Of a stretch of DNA of 64,000 bases, positions 36,916 to 47,633 are shown in pieces; position 1 is the first letter of the stretch; each line of letters starts with the position of its first letter. Both the position numbers and the translations under genes were made by a program. The stretch is from positions 124,001-188,000 of the forward strand of contig JAAOOA010000584.1 in the NCBI GenBank assembly GCA_012861695.1. Reading direction: 5' to 3'. This stretch comes from Trematomus loennbergii. Taxonomy: Eukaryota; Chordata; Actinopteri; Perciformes; Nototheniidae. A model generated the notes under the pieces. That model did no database searches, was not told the DNA's origin, and was given only the letters and a program-made list of their open reading frames with translations.

Positions 36916-37403
36916 AGTTATGCAGAAATGAGGGCGTGGAGTGACAGGTCTGTCCAGTGACTGCTGTTGTTAGCTTCCTGTCTGTTAGCAGCTCTGTGAT
37001 GCTACAGGGGCTCTGCCTGCTACTTATCCAGGGAACACAAGTTGAACTCGGCTGTGTTTGTTGTGCTGGTGCCTTGTGGACTATTCTTCATGTTTATATC
37101 GGACTATTGTGGCTCGTTCTGTGGTTAAAACCGACCTGTTTTTGCGGGAGGTCAAATCTGAGTAGTTTATTTATATGTTGCTTATGCTTTTAGTCAGCTA
37201 GCTTTAATGAATGTTTAGACTTGGGTTAGCATGTAAGCGAGTGATAGCTACATCTATGCTAACGCTGCTAATCATAGCATCCAAGTTCAAACGTAATAGA
37301 GAAGTGTTAAACTGTTTTAGTGTAGAACAAAAGGCGTCTGTGTGAGGTTGGTAAAATAAGGTCAACCTTGTTTGTTAGAGCGTTATTTTATTAGGTAGGT
37401 AAC
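36916..37403. other. Non-coding stretch
   Basis: 36957-37193 is open on the plus strand and hydrophobic/cysteine-rich but has no family signature or splice support. Otherwise nothing recognised. Confidence 0.35.
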
Positions 37404-38072
37404 TTAAAGGGGACCTATCATGCAAAATGCACTTTTTTATGTCTTTTATACATAAATATGTGTCCCCGGTGTGTCGGGGAACTCACGCTGCGTCAGAAAA
37501 TAAAACCCTTTCTCTTTTCCTCCGTACCAAAATCTTTAAAAAAACGGGTGTACAACGAGCGGATCCGAATTTGCTGCCGATATGACGTCAAATCGGCGGC
37601 GGACCCATCAGAACAATGCCTGACGTGTTTTGGACGTAATCTGGTCTTTGTTTACATTAGCAAGCCTCGCTAACACTCAGAGCTAACCTGTACTGTAGAG
37701 CAATAAAAAAAGGAACTCACCTTGTGATAAACCCGCAAGAGAAAAAGCATTTGAGCTCCATACTGTTTCAGAGATAATCCTTGATTTGGTTAGAACTGGA
37801 TGGCGTTTTATCACAGCAGAATTTAACTTTATCTCCGGTAGAATTCTGATCAGGCATTCGCTCCGCCTCCTCTTTTTTTTTTTCTCAAGCTAAGGACCCA
37901 AAATCCGCGTTTCTCTAACATGGCTGGAATAGAGGGATATGAGCAGTATGAGGCATGGCTACAATGGTGATCTGTTTGGGATTTAAGCAAAAACTTCACA
38001 GACATGTTTTGTATAGGTACAGTATGGCCCTACAATATATTTTTCCAATATAGCATAATAGGTCCACTTTAA
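37404..38072. mobile_element. TTAA-flanked element, family C copy 1
   Basis: TTAA at both ends, with inverted ends AGGGGACCTATCATGCAAAA and ...ATAGCATAATAGGTCCACT. 669 bp and non-coding. The larger copy at 49865-51941 shares both ends. Confidence 0.88.
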
Positions 38073-38469
38073 TTCATTGTTAAGGTTTTATTTAAATTCA
38101 CTATGCTCGATTACGTAGACCACTAACATCAAGGTAGTGTTGAACAGCAGAATAATTGATATGAAATTAACCTCACAATAAGATGTGTGTATATTAATAC
38201 AAATATTAAAGTCATATTTCAAGATGATTACTTCGATATTACAATATGGTTGGTTGAGCTGTAATCAATGATGGAGGTTACACGTTAACGTCACCGTCCT
38301 ATCTGAAGAACGAACCCAAACCTTGTAGTTTTTATTAATATTATTACCAATGCTTACTATTTGTTTTAGTATAATTTAACTTGAGAAACCGACTAATTGT
38401 GGCAGTAGAACGTGAACATGTAACTTAATGCCTGCATTTAAGGACGATGATGTCATGATCTCGGTTTTG
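38073..38469. other. AT-rich spacer, nothing recognised
   Basis: No supported feature. Confidence 0.4.
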
Positions 38470-39440
38470 TGTTATTTTTAAATGTTTCCCCTCTTTGTGT
38501 CTTGTCTAGTTTTACTTCCTGTCTTGAGTTTCCCTCCTGTGCCTGACTGTCTCATTGTGTTCACCTGTTGCCCTTGTGTTTCTCCTTCCCTCCCCAGCTG
38601 TGTCTTGTCCTGTAATTACCCTTCTGTGTATTTAGTCTTGTCTTCCCCTTTGTTCCATGTTCGGTCGTCGTCGTTTTCTACCTGGTCTTGTCCATGTTCT
38701 GTGCCTGTGCCTGTTCCCGTCCGTCCGTCTGTCTGCTCCCGTGCCTTGTGTCCCCTGGATGGGGTTTGTTAGTTATTTTCTTGTGTTACCTCGCCTGTTC
38801 CTTCAGTTCTTCTATTTTTGTATCAGCTTTTGAATAAAGCTCGCTTTTGTTTAAACCCCCATACCTTCCTTCCTTGTTAGTACTGCTATTGGGTCCTATT
38901 TACCCGAACCCTGACAGATGAATAGCCTAGTCAATGCTTTAGTGGCAAGGAAATGATTTGTTTAGATATCACGTTATGTGCGACTTCAGTTAAATGTAAG
39001 CTTATTCATTGCATTACATTTGTTCTTCCAAAGTAACCGTAAAATAAAAAGGACCCTGACTAGACACAATACACAATCCAACATGTTCAACAGAAGAGAA
39101 TATGTTGTATTGTTTGCATGTAAATAAGCTTGTAACCAACCCATGGTACTTTACATATATATTTGTTTGTTTAATGTTTCCTAGGTGATCCAGACAGGCT
39201 GGACCAGAGAGTAAGAGACAAAACTGGAGTCCTAACAGCAGTGAACTTCAGCACAGGTAAAAATACCCTTTTTTCTTACTGTACAAATAATCAAGAAAGT
39301 TATCGGTTTAAATAAATGAAGTATTGACTTTAACACACTGATATACATTCCATTAAACAATACTAAATACTAGATCACCTACACATCAGTGAAGTTGAGG
39401 GTTCTTTCAATGCAAAAGGTTACATTTACATGTTAACAAG
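38470..39440. repeat. Segmental direct duplication, copy 1
   Basis: 38556-39440 recurs at 40573-42643 in the same order (pyrimidine-rich TTGTGTTTCTCC... block, then CAATGCTTTAGTGGCAAGGA, the 72 bp exon and its downstream intron). Copy 2 has gained a hAT element (40886-42060) and a TTAA MITE (42639 on). Copy 1 preserves both empty sites. The leading pyrimidine-rich block (to ~38918) may itself be an older interspersed repeat. Confidence 0.85.
39185..39256 (+). CDS. 72 bp phase 1-1 exon, copy 1
   Basis: Bounded by a TTTCCTAG acceptor and a GTAAAA donor. Only one frame is open: DPDRLDQRVRDKTGVLTAVN then FSTG (24 codons, one base borrowed at each edge). Copy 2 differs by three bases, two of them silent. 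Family not recognised, and no upstream coding exon could be joined. A possible terminal exon is at 53386-53465. Because introns on both sides were duplicated too, this is an exon duplication within a gene rather than a retrocopy. Confidence 0.5.
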
Positions 39441-39483
39441 CAGCAAGCAACATTACTTTTTCGTCAGCTTTCTTATTTCAATG

Positions 39484-40258
39484 TCCATCCATCCATCCAC
39501 ATTCTCCCCCTTATCCGTGGTCGGGTCACGGAGGTAGCAGTTCCAGCTGAGAGCCCCAAACTTCCCTTTCCCTGGCCACATCAACCAGCTCTGACTGGGG
39601 GATTCCAAGGCGCTCCCAGGCCAGCGAAGAGATATAATCCCTCCACCTGGTCCTAGGTCTGCCCCTCGGTCTCCTCCCAGCTGGACGTGCCTCGAACACC
39701 TCCCTAGAGAGGCGCCCAGGTGGCATCCTTACTAGGTGCCCATTCCACCTCAACTGGCTCCTTTCAACGCGAAGGAGCAGCGGTTCAACTCCGAGTCCCT
39801 CCCGGATGACTGAACTTCTCACCTTATCCCTAAGGGAGATGCCAGCCACCCTGCAGAGAAAACCCATCTCAGCCGCTTGTATCCGCGATCTCGTTCTTTC
39901 GGTCATGACCCATCCTTCATGACCATAGGTGAGGGTAGGTACGAAAATAGCCCGGTAGACAGAGAGCTTTGCCTTCTGGCTCAGCTCTCTTTTTGTCACA
40001 ACGGTGCGGTAAAGAGACTGCAATACCGCTCCCGCTGCTCCGATTCTCCGGCCCCTCTCACGCTCCATTGTTCCCTCACTCGAGAATAACACCCCGAGAT
40101 ACTTGAACTCCTTCACTTGGGGTAAGGACTCATTCCCTACTTGGAGTGGACAGTCCATCGGTTTCCTGCTGAGAACCATGGCCTCAGATTTGGAGATTTG
40201 TGCTGATCCTCATCCCAGCCGCTTCACACTCGGTTGCGAACCGATCCAGTGATGCATT
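39484..40258 (-). pseudogene. LINE reverse transcriptase C-terminus, minus strand
   Basis: Minus-strand frame 40179-39526 reads VKEFKYLGVLFSSEGTMERE, then YRAIFVPTLTYGHEGWVMTE, RSQLRWNGHLVRMPPGRLSR and PRGRPRTRWRDYISSLAWER, ending ELLPP. This is the thumb/C-terminal end of a very common fish non-LTR retrotransposon. It terminates at 39484 in (GGAT)n. The upstream part (to 40258) is present but has a stop near 40185. 5'-truncated; the RT catalytic box is absent. RTE/Rex-like clade suspected, not proven. Confidence 0.88.
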
Positions 40259-40572
40259 TAACTTTAATATTTAAAAGATAAATCTCCCCGGGGGAGCATG
40301 CCCCCGACCCCCTAAAGGAGTTTAGGTCCACTACCCACTTACAAAAATAGCACTTTATCCCTGCTTACACCTATATGCCGTGAGCTGATTATCGAGCCTT
40401 CATTGTAACAGTCGCGGGTACACTTTGTATGTGCGTGTGGGGAGTGTTGCATTAGAACATTCCACTGTAGCGCCTGGTACATTAATGGGAAACCCTAAAT
40501 GTTTGAGCACCCTCTATGAAACGTCAAGCTACCCCACAGCACCCCCAAAATAAATCTCTGGCGCCGCCACTG
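40259..40572 (-). mobile_element. hAT terminus (CAGTGGCGG type)
   Basis: On the minus strand it begins CAGTGGCGGCGCCAGAGATT and runs through GGGGGTGCTGTGGGGTAGCT to a GGGGGCATGCTCCCCCGGGG block. These are hAT-like termini. No opposite end or target duplication was found. Confidence 0.5.
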
Positions 40573-40885
40573 CCTGTTGCCCTTGTGTTTCTCCTCCCCT
40601 CCCCAGCTGTGTCTTGTCCTGTAATTACCCTTCTGTGTATTTAGTCTTGTCTTCCCCTTTGCTCCATGTTCGGTCGTCGTCGTTTCCTACCTGGTCTTGT
40701 CCATGTTCTGTGCCTGTGCCTGTTCCCGTCCGTCCGTCTGTCTTCTCCCGTTCCTTGTGTCCCCTGGATGGGGTTTGTTAGTTATTTTCTTTTGTTACCT
40801 CGCCTGTTCCTTCAGTTCTTGTATTTTTGTATCAGCTTTTGAATAAAGCTTGCTTATGTTTAAACCCTCATACCTGCCTTCCCTG

Positions 40886-42060
40886 TAGTGTTAATTTCGT
40901 CAGCTATTTTTTTATTTAGTTTTAGTCTTAGTCCTGTGTTGAATTTCCTTTTTAGTTTTAGTCATATTTAGTCACCTTCATCCTGTTTTTATTTAGTCAA
41001 ATTTTAGTCGACTAAAAGTCTGAGCATTTTAGTCTTATTTTAGTCGACTAAAACAGTAAATATTTTAGTCAAGATTTAGTCGACTAAAAGTCTGAGCATT
41101 TTAGTCTTATTTTAGTCAAAGAAAACAAATTATTTTAGTCTACTTTTTGTCAATGAAAACTGTCTTTTTTAGTCATCAGATTATATAGAACATTTCAGTC
41201 AAACTAGTCTAGTCAAAACCAATAATTTGTCATTTTAGTCAAACTTATTTCACAATAAGATTATATCTTGTCCTTATTTGATGAAAAACACAGGTTGAAT
41301 GATTAAGAATGCAGATTTGCAGAGAGTATCTGGTCAGGTTTGTGGTGTTTTACCTGTTTTATGGCCACATTGCTTCCCTTCTGATAAAACAATGCATTCG
41401 CTTTTTTTCTCCGCCTCATTGTAGCCCAAATATCACATTGTTTCTTTCTCCCAAGCAGTGGTGGCTTTAGACTTTTTCGTTGTCAGTCATTTTGACCGAC
41501 AGGATCGTAACATTTCCATCATAATCCATTATTACCCGTGGAGTGCACAATTTATCACTCACTCGTGCTGACGGGGGGGTATTCGGTTAACGCGAGTGCG
41601 ACCACTGCTCCCAAGCCTTGTTGTTGCCATTTTATTTTCTGTTAATTAGACCATGAGTTAGACCCGAGTCTTCCTGACAGTTCATATTGTGCCGCTGCCC
41701 GGTGTAATTCAAATGTACCGCCGCGCGCAGCACAGACACACAGCTGCTGCCCAGCCGCAGCACCGGAAATGGAACTGCTGGGAGAAAAACTGACTATCAG
41801 AGATGTAACGTTATCTTTGATAATATTTCGTCTCCTCATTTTTCGTCAATGAAAGTAAAGAGAGATGTTGGCATAGTTTTTATTTAGTAAACTACATTTT
41901 CGTCTCGTCACTTTTCGTCAACGATATTGCATGTTGATTTCGTTACAGTTATTGTTTACTGCCGTCGGTACCGTCTCGTCATCGTCTCGTTTTCATCATG
42001 GAAAGAAAGGTCGTTGACGAACATATTTCGTCATAGTTTTAGTCAACGAAATTAACACTA
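40886..42060. mobile_element. Non-autonomous hAT element, 1.2 kb, perfect 8 bp duplication
   Basis: Ends TAGTGTTAATTTCGT and ACGAAATTAACACTA, flanked on both sides by CTTCCCTG (40878-40885, 42061-42068). The interior is rich in TTTTAGTCGACTAAAA-type units (40990-41210). No transposase. The empty site is seen in the paralogous copy near 38871-38880. Confidence 0.95.
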
Positions 42061-42381
42061 CTTCCCTGTTAGTACTGCTTTTGGGTCCTATTTACCCCAA
42101 CATTGACAGATGAGTAGCCTAGTCAATGCTTTAGTGGCAAGGAAATGATTTGTTTAGATATGACGTTATGTGCGACTTCAGTTACAGTAAATGTAAGCTT
42201 ATTCATTGCATTACATTTGTTGTTCCAAAGTAACCGTAAAATAAAAAGGACCCTGACTAGACACAATACACAATCCAACATGTTCAACAGAAGAGAATAA
42301 GTTGTATTGTTTGCATGTAAATAAGCTTGTAACCAACCCATGGTACTTTACATATATATTTGTTTGTTTAATGTGTTCTAG

Positions 42382-42453
42382 GTGATCCAGACAGGCTGGA
42401 CCAGAGAGTGAGAGACAGAACTGGAGTCCTAACAGCTGTGAACTTCAGCACAG
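42382..42453 (+). CDS. 72 bp phase 1-1 exon, copy 2
   Basis: GTGTTCTAG acceptor, GTAAAA donor, DPDRLDQRVRDRTGVLTAVN then FSTG. Relative to copy 1 there is one conservative change (Lys to Arg) and two silent changes. Function unknown. Confidence 0.5.
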
Positions 42454-42638
42454 GTAAAAATACCCTTTTTTCTTACTGTACTGTATTGTATTGTAATCAA
42501 GAAAGTTATCGGTTTAAATAAATGAAGTATTGACTTTAACACACTGATATACATTCCTTTAAACAATACAAAATACTAGATCACCTACACATCAATGAAG
42601 TTGAGTGTTCTTTCAATGCAAAAGGTTACATTTACATG

Positions 42639-42822
42639 TTAAAGGGTAGGTAAGAATGGAGAAACCAGCTCGATTGCCCTAGAATTTGAAAGTACACAAC
42701 CGAAAAAAATCTGCCCCTTCCTTCAGACTTCCTTACAGAGCCCCTCCTCCAACACACACGAACGTGCACATGACCAATGAGGGCACGAGATAAGTTTGTG
42801 CACGAGATGGAAGGCTGACAGG
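42639..42822. mobile_element. TTAA MITE family A, left half only
   Basis: TTAAAGGGTAGGTAAGAATG onward matches 24426-24607. The copy stops at GGCTGACAGG, immediately against the terminus of the 10.4 kb element, and the right half is missing. Confidence 0.85.
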
Positions 42823-43689
42823 CCAACACACTCTCACTCCATAAACGTCCAGGAGCGACGCTTGGTCAGGGTCCCGAGGCGTGCAGTTGGGACGCTCCTA
42901 GGCTCCTTCAGCTTCATAAACAGACGCAAATAGCTTTCAACTGATTGCAATGTATTCCCATCTGCGGCGGGGTTTGACGCTCATGGAAGCAAGGCATTCG
43001 TTTGTGTCGGCGGCCCTTAAAGGCAATGTGAGCGTCCATTCCCATTGGATAACGGAGAATTGTACACCCGGAAGTAACTATTCTCCTTATTGTCGATTGA
43101 TTTTACAGTGATATCTGCACTATACTCATCAACTAAAAAACACCAGATTATCCTTGTTAATTACACAACATTGATTGGTTTAAATTGTGTGCAATGCTTT
43201 TGTCACGTTTTCCCCTTCAATTCTGAGAAACAAGTAGTTTTTTATGAGTTTTGGATGGCCGAAGACATTACATTACCCACAATCCTCTGTAGCAACCATA
43301 GACTGTATATTGCAACAGGCAACAGCTTCGATTCATGTTAATTTACAAACTCTTCAACTACAACCGTAGTTATATTTAAAAACATGTTAGAAAGCCTCAC
43401 GAAATACTTTAATGTAAATTAAAATGTAAATGTGAAGGAATGTGTGTATATTAACCAACCCGGTATCACAGCAAGACGTGAACATGTGATCTACCATGCT
43501 GGGAGACGTGAATATGTCACGGTTTCGTCCCTTCAAACGTGACAATTACATATGGAATGCCATTTAAGCCAAAATTAAATAAATAAATAAATACATAAAT
43601 AATTAAATAAATACATATATATATAATTATGCCTATGAAATACATTCTGAAATAAATAAATGTGGCAATAAATATGTATACATGTACAT

Positions 43690-43897
43690 TTAAATACACA
43701 TTTATTTATTTCATGGGACTTTTATTTCATAATGACACATTTATTTATTTCAAGAGACTTTTATTTCATAATGACACATTTATTTATTTCAAGAGACTTT
43801 TATTTCATAATGACACATTTATTTATTTCAGGGGACTTGTATTTCATAATGACACATTTATTTATTTCAGGGGACTTGTATTTCATAATGACACATT
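43690..43897. repeat. Tandem array, ~38-40 bp unit x5
   Basis: Unit ATTTATTTATTTCAAGAGAC + TTTTATTTCATAATGACAC. The inverted array is at 46980-47190. Paired frames here are mirror images of the repeat, not genes. Confidence 0.9.
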
Positions 43898-43972
43898 TCC
43901 ATTTCTTATATGCAAATGAACGGGGCGTGGTTAGCTCACAGATCCAGACCAAAGCAACAGCACCGCAACACT

Positions 43973-44325
43973 GACTCAAGGTTCAAGGTTCAAGGTTTTA
44001 TTGTCAATCTGACATAGCTACAGAGTAATTATGCAGTTGAAAATCTTATGTCACAGGCTTCTCCTCCAACAATGCAACAAATAACATAATAACAGTAAGA
44101 GCATGAGCAATACAAAAATAATAATAGTTAAAAATGAAATAAAGTTATGATGTGGAATAGTGCAGTACGAGTCTATATACAAGTTATTGGAATGATATAT
44201 ATATATTAGGTATTAGATACATACTACTGAGTAGCAGATGAATGTTTGATGTTGTTTCAACAGTTCAATTTTTTAACAGTCTCACTGCCCGCGGGAAGAA
44301 ACACACTCAGCCTGATTTAGCTCTG
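43973..44325 (-). repeat. LINE 3' fragment inserted in the left arm
   Basis: Begins AAGGTTCAAGGTTCAAGGTT and ends near GCCCGCGGGAAGAAAC. It is absent from the matching right arm (46885-46920), which shows the empty site ACTGACTCAATAGCTCACAC. Confidence 0.7.
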
Positions 44326-44959
44326 GTTCTTCCTGTTTCAGCCGCAGCGGAGCCGGCTCTAAACACCGAACACCGGTTCTTAGCTGACCCCACTTGGCTG
44401 CCCGGCAAGAACCAAGAACCACGCTCACGTCGGAAGGGGGCGAGATTAACCTGAGCCATAATAACAGTTTATGGCGAGTACGGAAAATGAAAGTTGTAAC
44501 AAGCAGTAGCGCTGAGCAAAGTGACTAGAAGGCAACCACACACTTATAAAAAAACACACTTTATAAAGTCAGCCAACACTAACCAGGCTTCGTGTGATTC
44601 TGTTTATTTGTACCTTACTTTGACCATCCGTTCACTGTTATTGATCATTGTGGAGAGCAGGCAGAAGTTTTCTTTTGTATTATAGCAGCTATCAGATGGA
44701 ATCAATACATGGGCTGCCCAGGTTGTCATGTCCGACTATCACAAGTAGAATCATAATGAAAAGGTAAAATGTGCCTGTAGAAAACGGCTTATGCCACAAT
44801 AGGATAGCAACAAGTAGTCAATATAATCAGTTTAGCTTCGGTTGCTGTTGCATAACTGCGGTCAACTCAGCCGTCTCTCGCGTTCGCTTGGTCAAATCAG
44901 CAGCTATTCATTTTTGAGTGCGCAATTAATAGCGCCTTTACGGTAATCGCTGTACAAGA

Positions 44960-45515
44960 GTACAATAATGGATGTTTTTTTTGCAATACAAGTCATTTGT
45001 ACCATAAGTTCTTAATAAAACTGACACTGTTTGACTCAGTCCTAGTTTGACTGCTACAATAAAATGAAGTTGGCTACTTTTATTGTGTACTTGTTGAGTA
45101 ATACTCTATCAAACTCCCTTCCAGAGTACAATCATGCATGTTTTTAGCTATCTTTGATGAGGGATCAAATGATATTTTGCCATAAGTTCTTAATACAATT
45201 GGGACTGTTGGACTCAGTACTACTTGGACTACTCCCACAAGTACAATAAAGTATTTTTACTGTGTACTTCTTGAGTAATCCTTTGTCAAACTCCCCTCCT
45301 GAGTACAATAATTAATGTATTCTGCTATATTTGATGAGGGATAAAATGATTTTTCGCAACAAGTTCTACATGAAATTGATACTGTTGGAGTCAGTACTAC
45401 TTGGACTACTCCCACAAGTACAATCAAGTGTTTGAGTAATCCCCTGTCAAACTCCCCTCCTGAGTAGAATAATGCATGTTTTCTGCTATATTTAATAAGC
45501 GTTAAAAGCGTTCAC
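44960..45515. repeat. ~175 bp tandem array, second locus
   Basis: Units start near 45022, 45202 and 45379, same family as 2211-2735. The inverted counterpart is 46100-46640. Confidence 0.8.
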
Positions 45516-45518
45516 AAT

Positions 45519-45694
45519 ACTGGGAGGCTGTGGCTCAGTGGATAGTGTGCTGGACTTCGAATCAGGGGAGGACACTTCACCCCAAATTGCTCCTGTGGGA
45601 ATTGTCCACAGTACTGAATGTATGTAAGTCGCTTTGGATAAAAGTGTCTAACAAATGACATGTAATGTAATGTAATGTAATGTAATGTAATGTA
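45519..45694 (+). repeat. tRNA-derived SINE with (ATGTA)n tail
   Basis: GGGAGGCTGTGGCTCAGTGG ATAG is A-box-like. The B-box region is shortened. The tail is AAGTCGCTTTGGATAAAAGT followed by ATGTA repeats. It is inserted inside the array and splits the last unit (the homologous uninterrupted unit is at 2680-2735). Confidence 0.85.
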
Positions 45695-47610
45695 CAGATA
45701 ATGTTAGACAGAGTATTTTAAGAGGATAAGGTAGACAGATGACATCAACACTAGATCCACTAGATCAGTACTCCAGCAGCAGCATTGTTACCCCTTGGAA
45801 AGTCTTTAGAGACTATCCTGGATAGCTGTTCACAACCTTCCTTCAGCACAGTGACACACCCCTGTCACTCTTGTTGGCCTCTTATGATGCTGCTAAAGTC
45901 CTTCGACTGCACCTTTTTGACTCCAATACAGGCATTTGTATATGTTTGGAGAAATTACACAATAAATGGCCCAGATGTGTACACATCGAAATCTTGTAGT
46001 GCAGGAAGAAATACACACTGGCTAAGCCTGCAGGTGATATAGGCTTTGTTTTGCAATATTTATTCAAAGGTCACTTCTTATTTAAATAAATACCTGAAAT
46101 ATAGATATTATCTCTTATCAAAGATAGCAGAATACATGAAAGAATGTACTCAGGACAGGAGTTTGACCTAGTATTACTCAAAAAGTACACAGTAAAAGTA
46201 CTTGATTGTACTTGTGGTAGTAGTCCAAGTAGTACGGAGTCCAACAGTAGGCTATCAATTTAACTAAGAACTTTTGGCAAAATACCATTTTATCTCTCAT
46301 CAAAGATAGCTAAAAACATGCATTATTGTACTCGGGAAGGGAGTTTGACAGAGTATTACTCAAAAAGTACACAATAAAAGTAGGCCTACTTCATTGTATT
46401 TGTGGTAGTAGTCTAACAAGTACTGAGTCCAACAGTACCAATTTTATTAAGAACTTATGGCTAAAAATTATTTTATCTCTCATCAAATATAGCAGAAGTG
46501 GCATGATTTTGTTCTCAGGAGGGGACTTTGAGAGAGTATTACACAGTAAAAGTAGCCTACTTCATTTTATTGTAGCAGTCAAACTAGGACTGAGTCAAAC
46601 AGTGTCAGTTTACCGTAAAGGCGCTATTAATTGCGCACTCAAAAATGAATAGCTGCTGATTTGACCAAGCGAACGCGAGAGACGGCTGAGTTGACCGCAG
46701 TTATGCAACAGCAACCGAAGCTAAACTGATTATATTGACTACTTGTTGCTATCCTATTGTGGCATAAGCCGTTTTCTCCAGGCACATTTTACCTTTTCAT
46801 TATGATTCTACTTCTACTTCAGCTAAGAACCGGTGTTCGGTGTTTAGAGCCGGCTCCGCTGCGGCTGAAACAGGAAGAACCAGAGCTAAATCTGAGTGTG
46901 AGCTATTGAGTCAGTGTTGCGGTGCTGTTGCTTTGGTCTGGATCTGTGAGCTAACCACGCCCCGTTCATTTGCATATAAGAAATGGAAATGTGTCATTAT
47001 GAAATACAAGTCCCCTGAAATAAATAAATGTGTCATTATGAAATACAAGTCCCCTGAAATAAATAAATGTGTCATTATGAAATAAAAGTCTCTTGAAATA
47101 AATAAATGTGTCATTATGAAATAACAGTCTCTTGAAATAAATAAATGTGTCATTATGAAATAAAAGTCCCATGAAATAAATAAATGTGTATTTAAATGTA
47201 CATGTATACATATTTATTGCCACATTTATTTATTTCAGAATGTATTTCATAGGCATAATTATATATATATGTATTATTTAATTATTTATGTATTTATTTA
47301 ATTTTGGCTTAAATGGCATTCCATAGTTACACGGTATTGTTAACATGGCCCAACCAGTGGAGAAATACCCGGAAGTGCCAAGCAAATGGTCTACCGCGCC
47401 TATTGGTCGGTTTTTATTGTCAAAATGAGATGTTTTTAATTTATTTTTTAATCGTCACACTTGATTTCGCCGATTTTCTTGTTGCCCTAGCTGGTCGACA
47501 CCTCTTTTAGCAGAAACAAAGGCTACATTAATGTATTAAATCGATGTTAATCCATGTGTGTGGATCATAGACTGGTGAGGATGTGGAATTAACGGACGTG
47601 ACGTTGTGTG

Positions 47611-47633
47611 ATTGCGTTGCCAGGCAACGCAAT
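47611..47633. promoter_or_regulatory. RFX/X-box-like palindrome
   Basis: ATTGCGTTGCCAGGCAACGC AAT is a 23 bp palindrome around one central base and contains GTTGCC-A-GGCAAC, which fits the RFX dimer site. The mirrored copy sits at ~49275-49297. Inside element arms; function untested. Confidence 0.5.

Larger units (their letters stand above)
40573..42643. repeat. Segmental direct duplication, copy 2 (interrupted)
   Basis: Same sequence as 38556-39440, interrupted at 40886-42060 by a hAT element and at 42640 by a truncated TTAA MITE. Confidence 0.85.
43551..47325. mobile_element. Third-level palindromic element with array arms
   Basis: Ends TATGGAATGCCATTTAAGCC and GGCTTAAATGGCATTCCATA. Flanks ATTACA and GTTACA suggest a 5-6 bp target duplication, and the uninterrupted site is visible in the opposite arm near 49566-49580. 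The arms are ~1.6 kb: five ~38 bp units (43690-43895), a unique part, then the ~175 bp array (44960-45500, inverted 46100-46640). Confidence 0.8.

Noticed and set aside
43662..43974. Identical 80-85 codon frames on opposite strands here and at 46911-47223
   Set aside because: Mirror images of the tandem units in palindrome arms, not paralogous genes.
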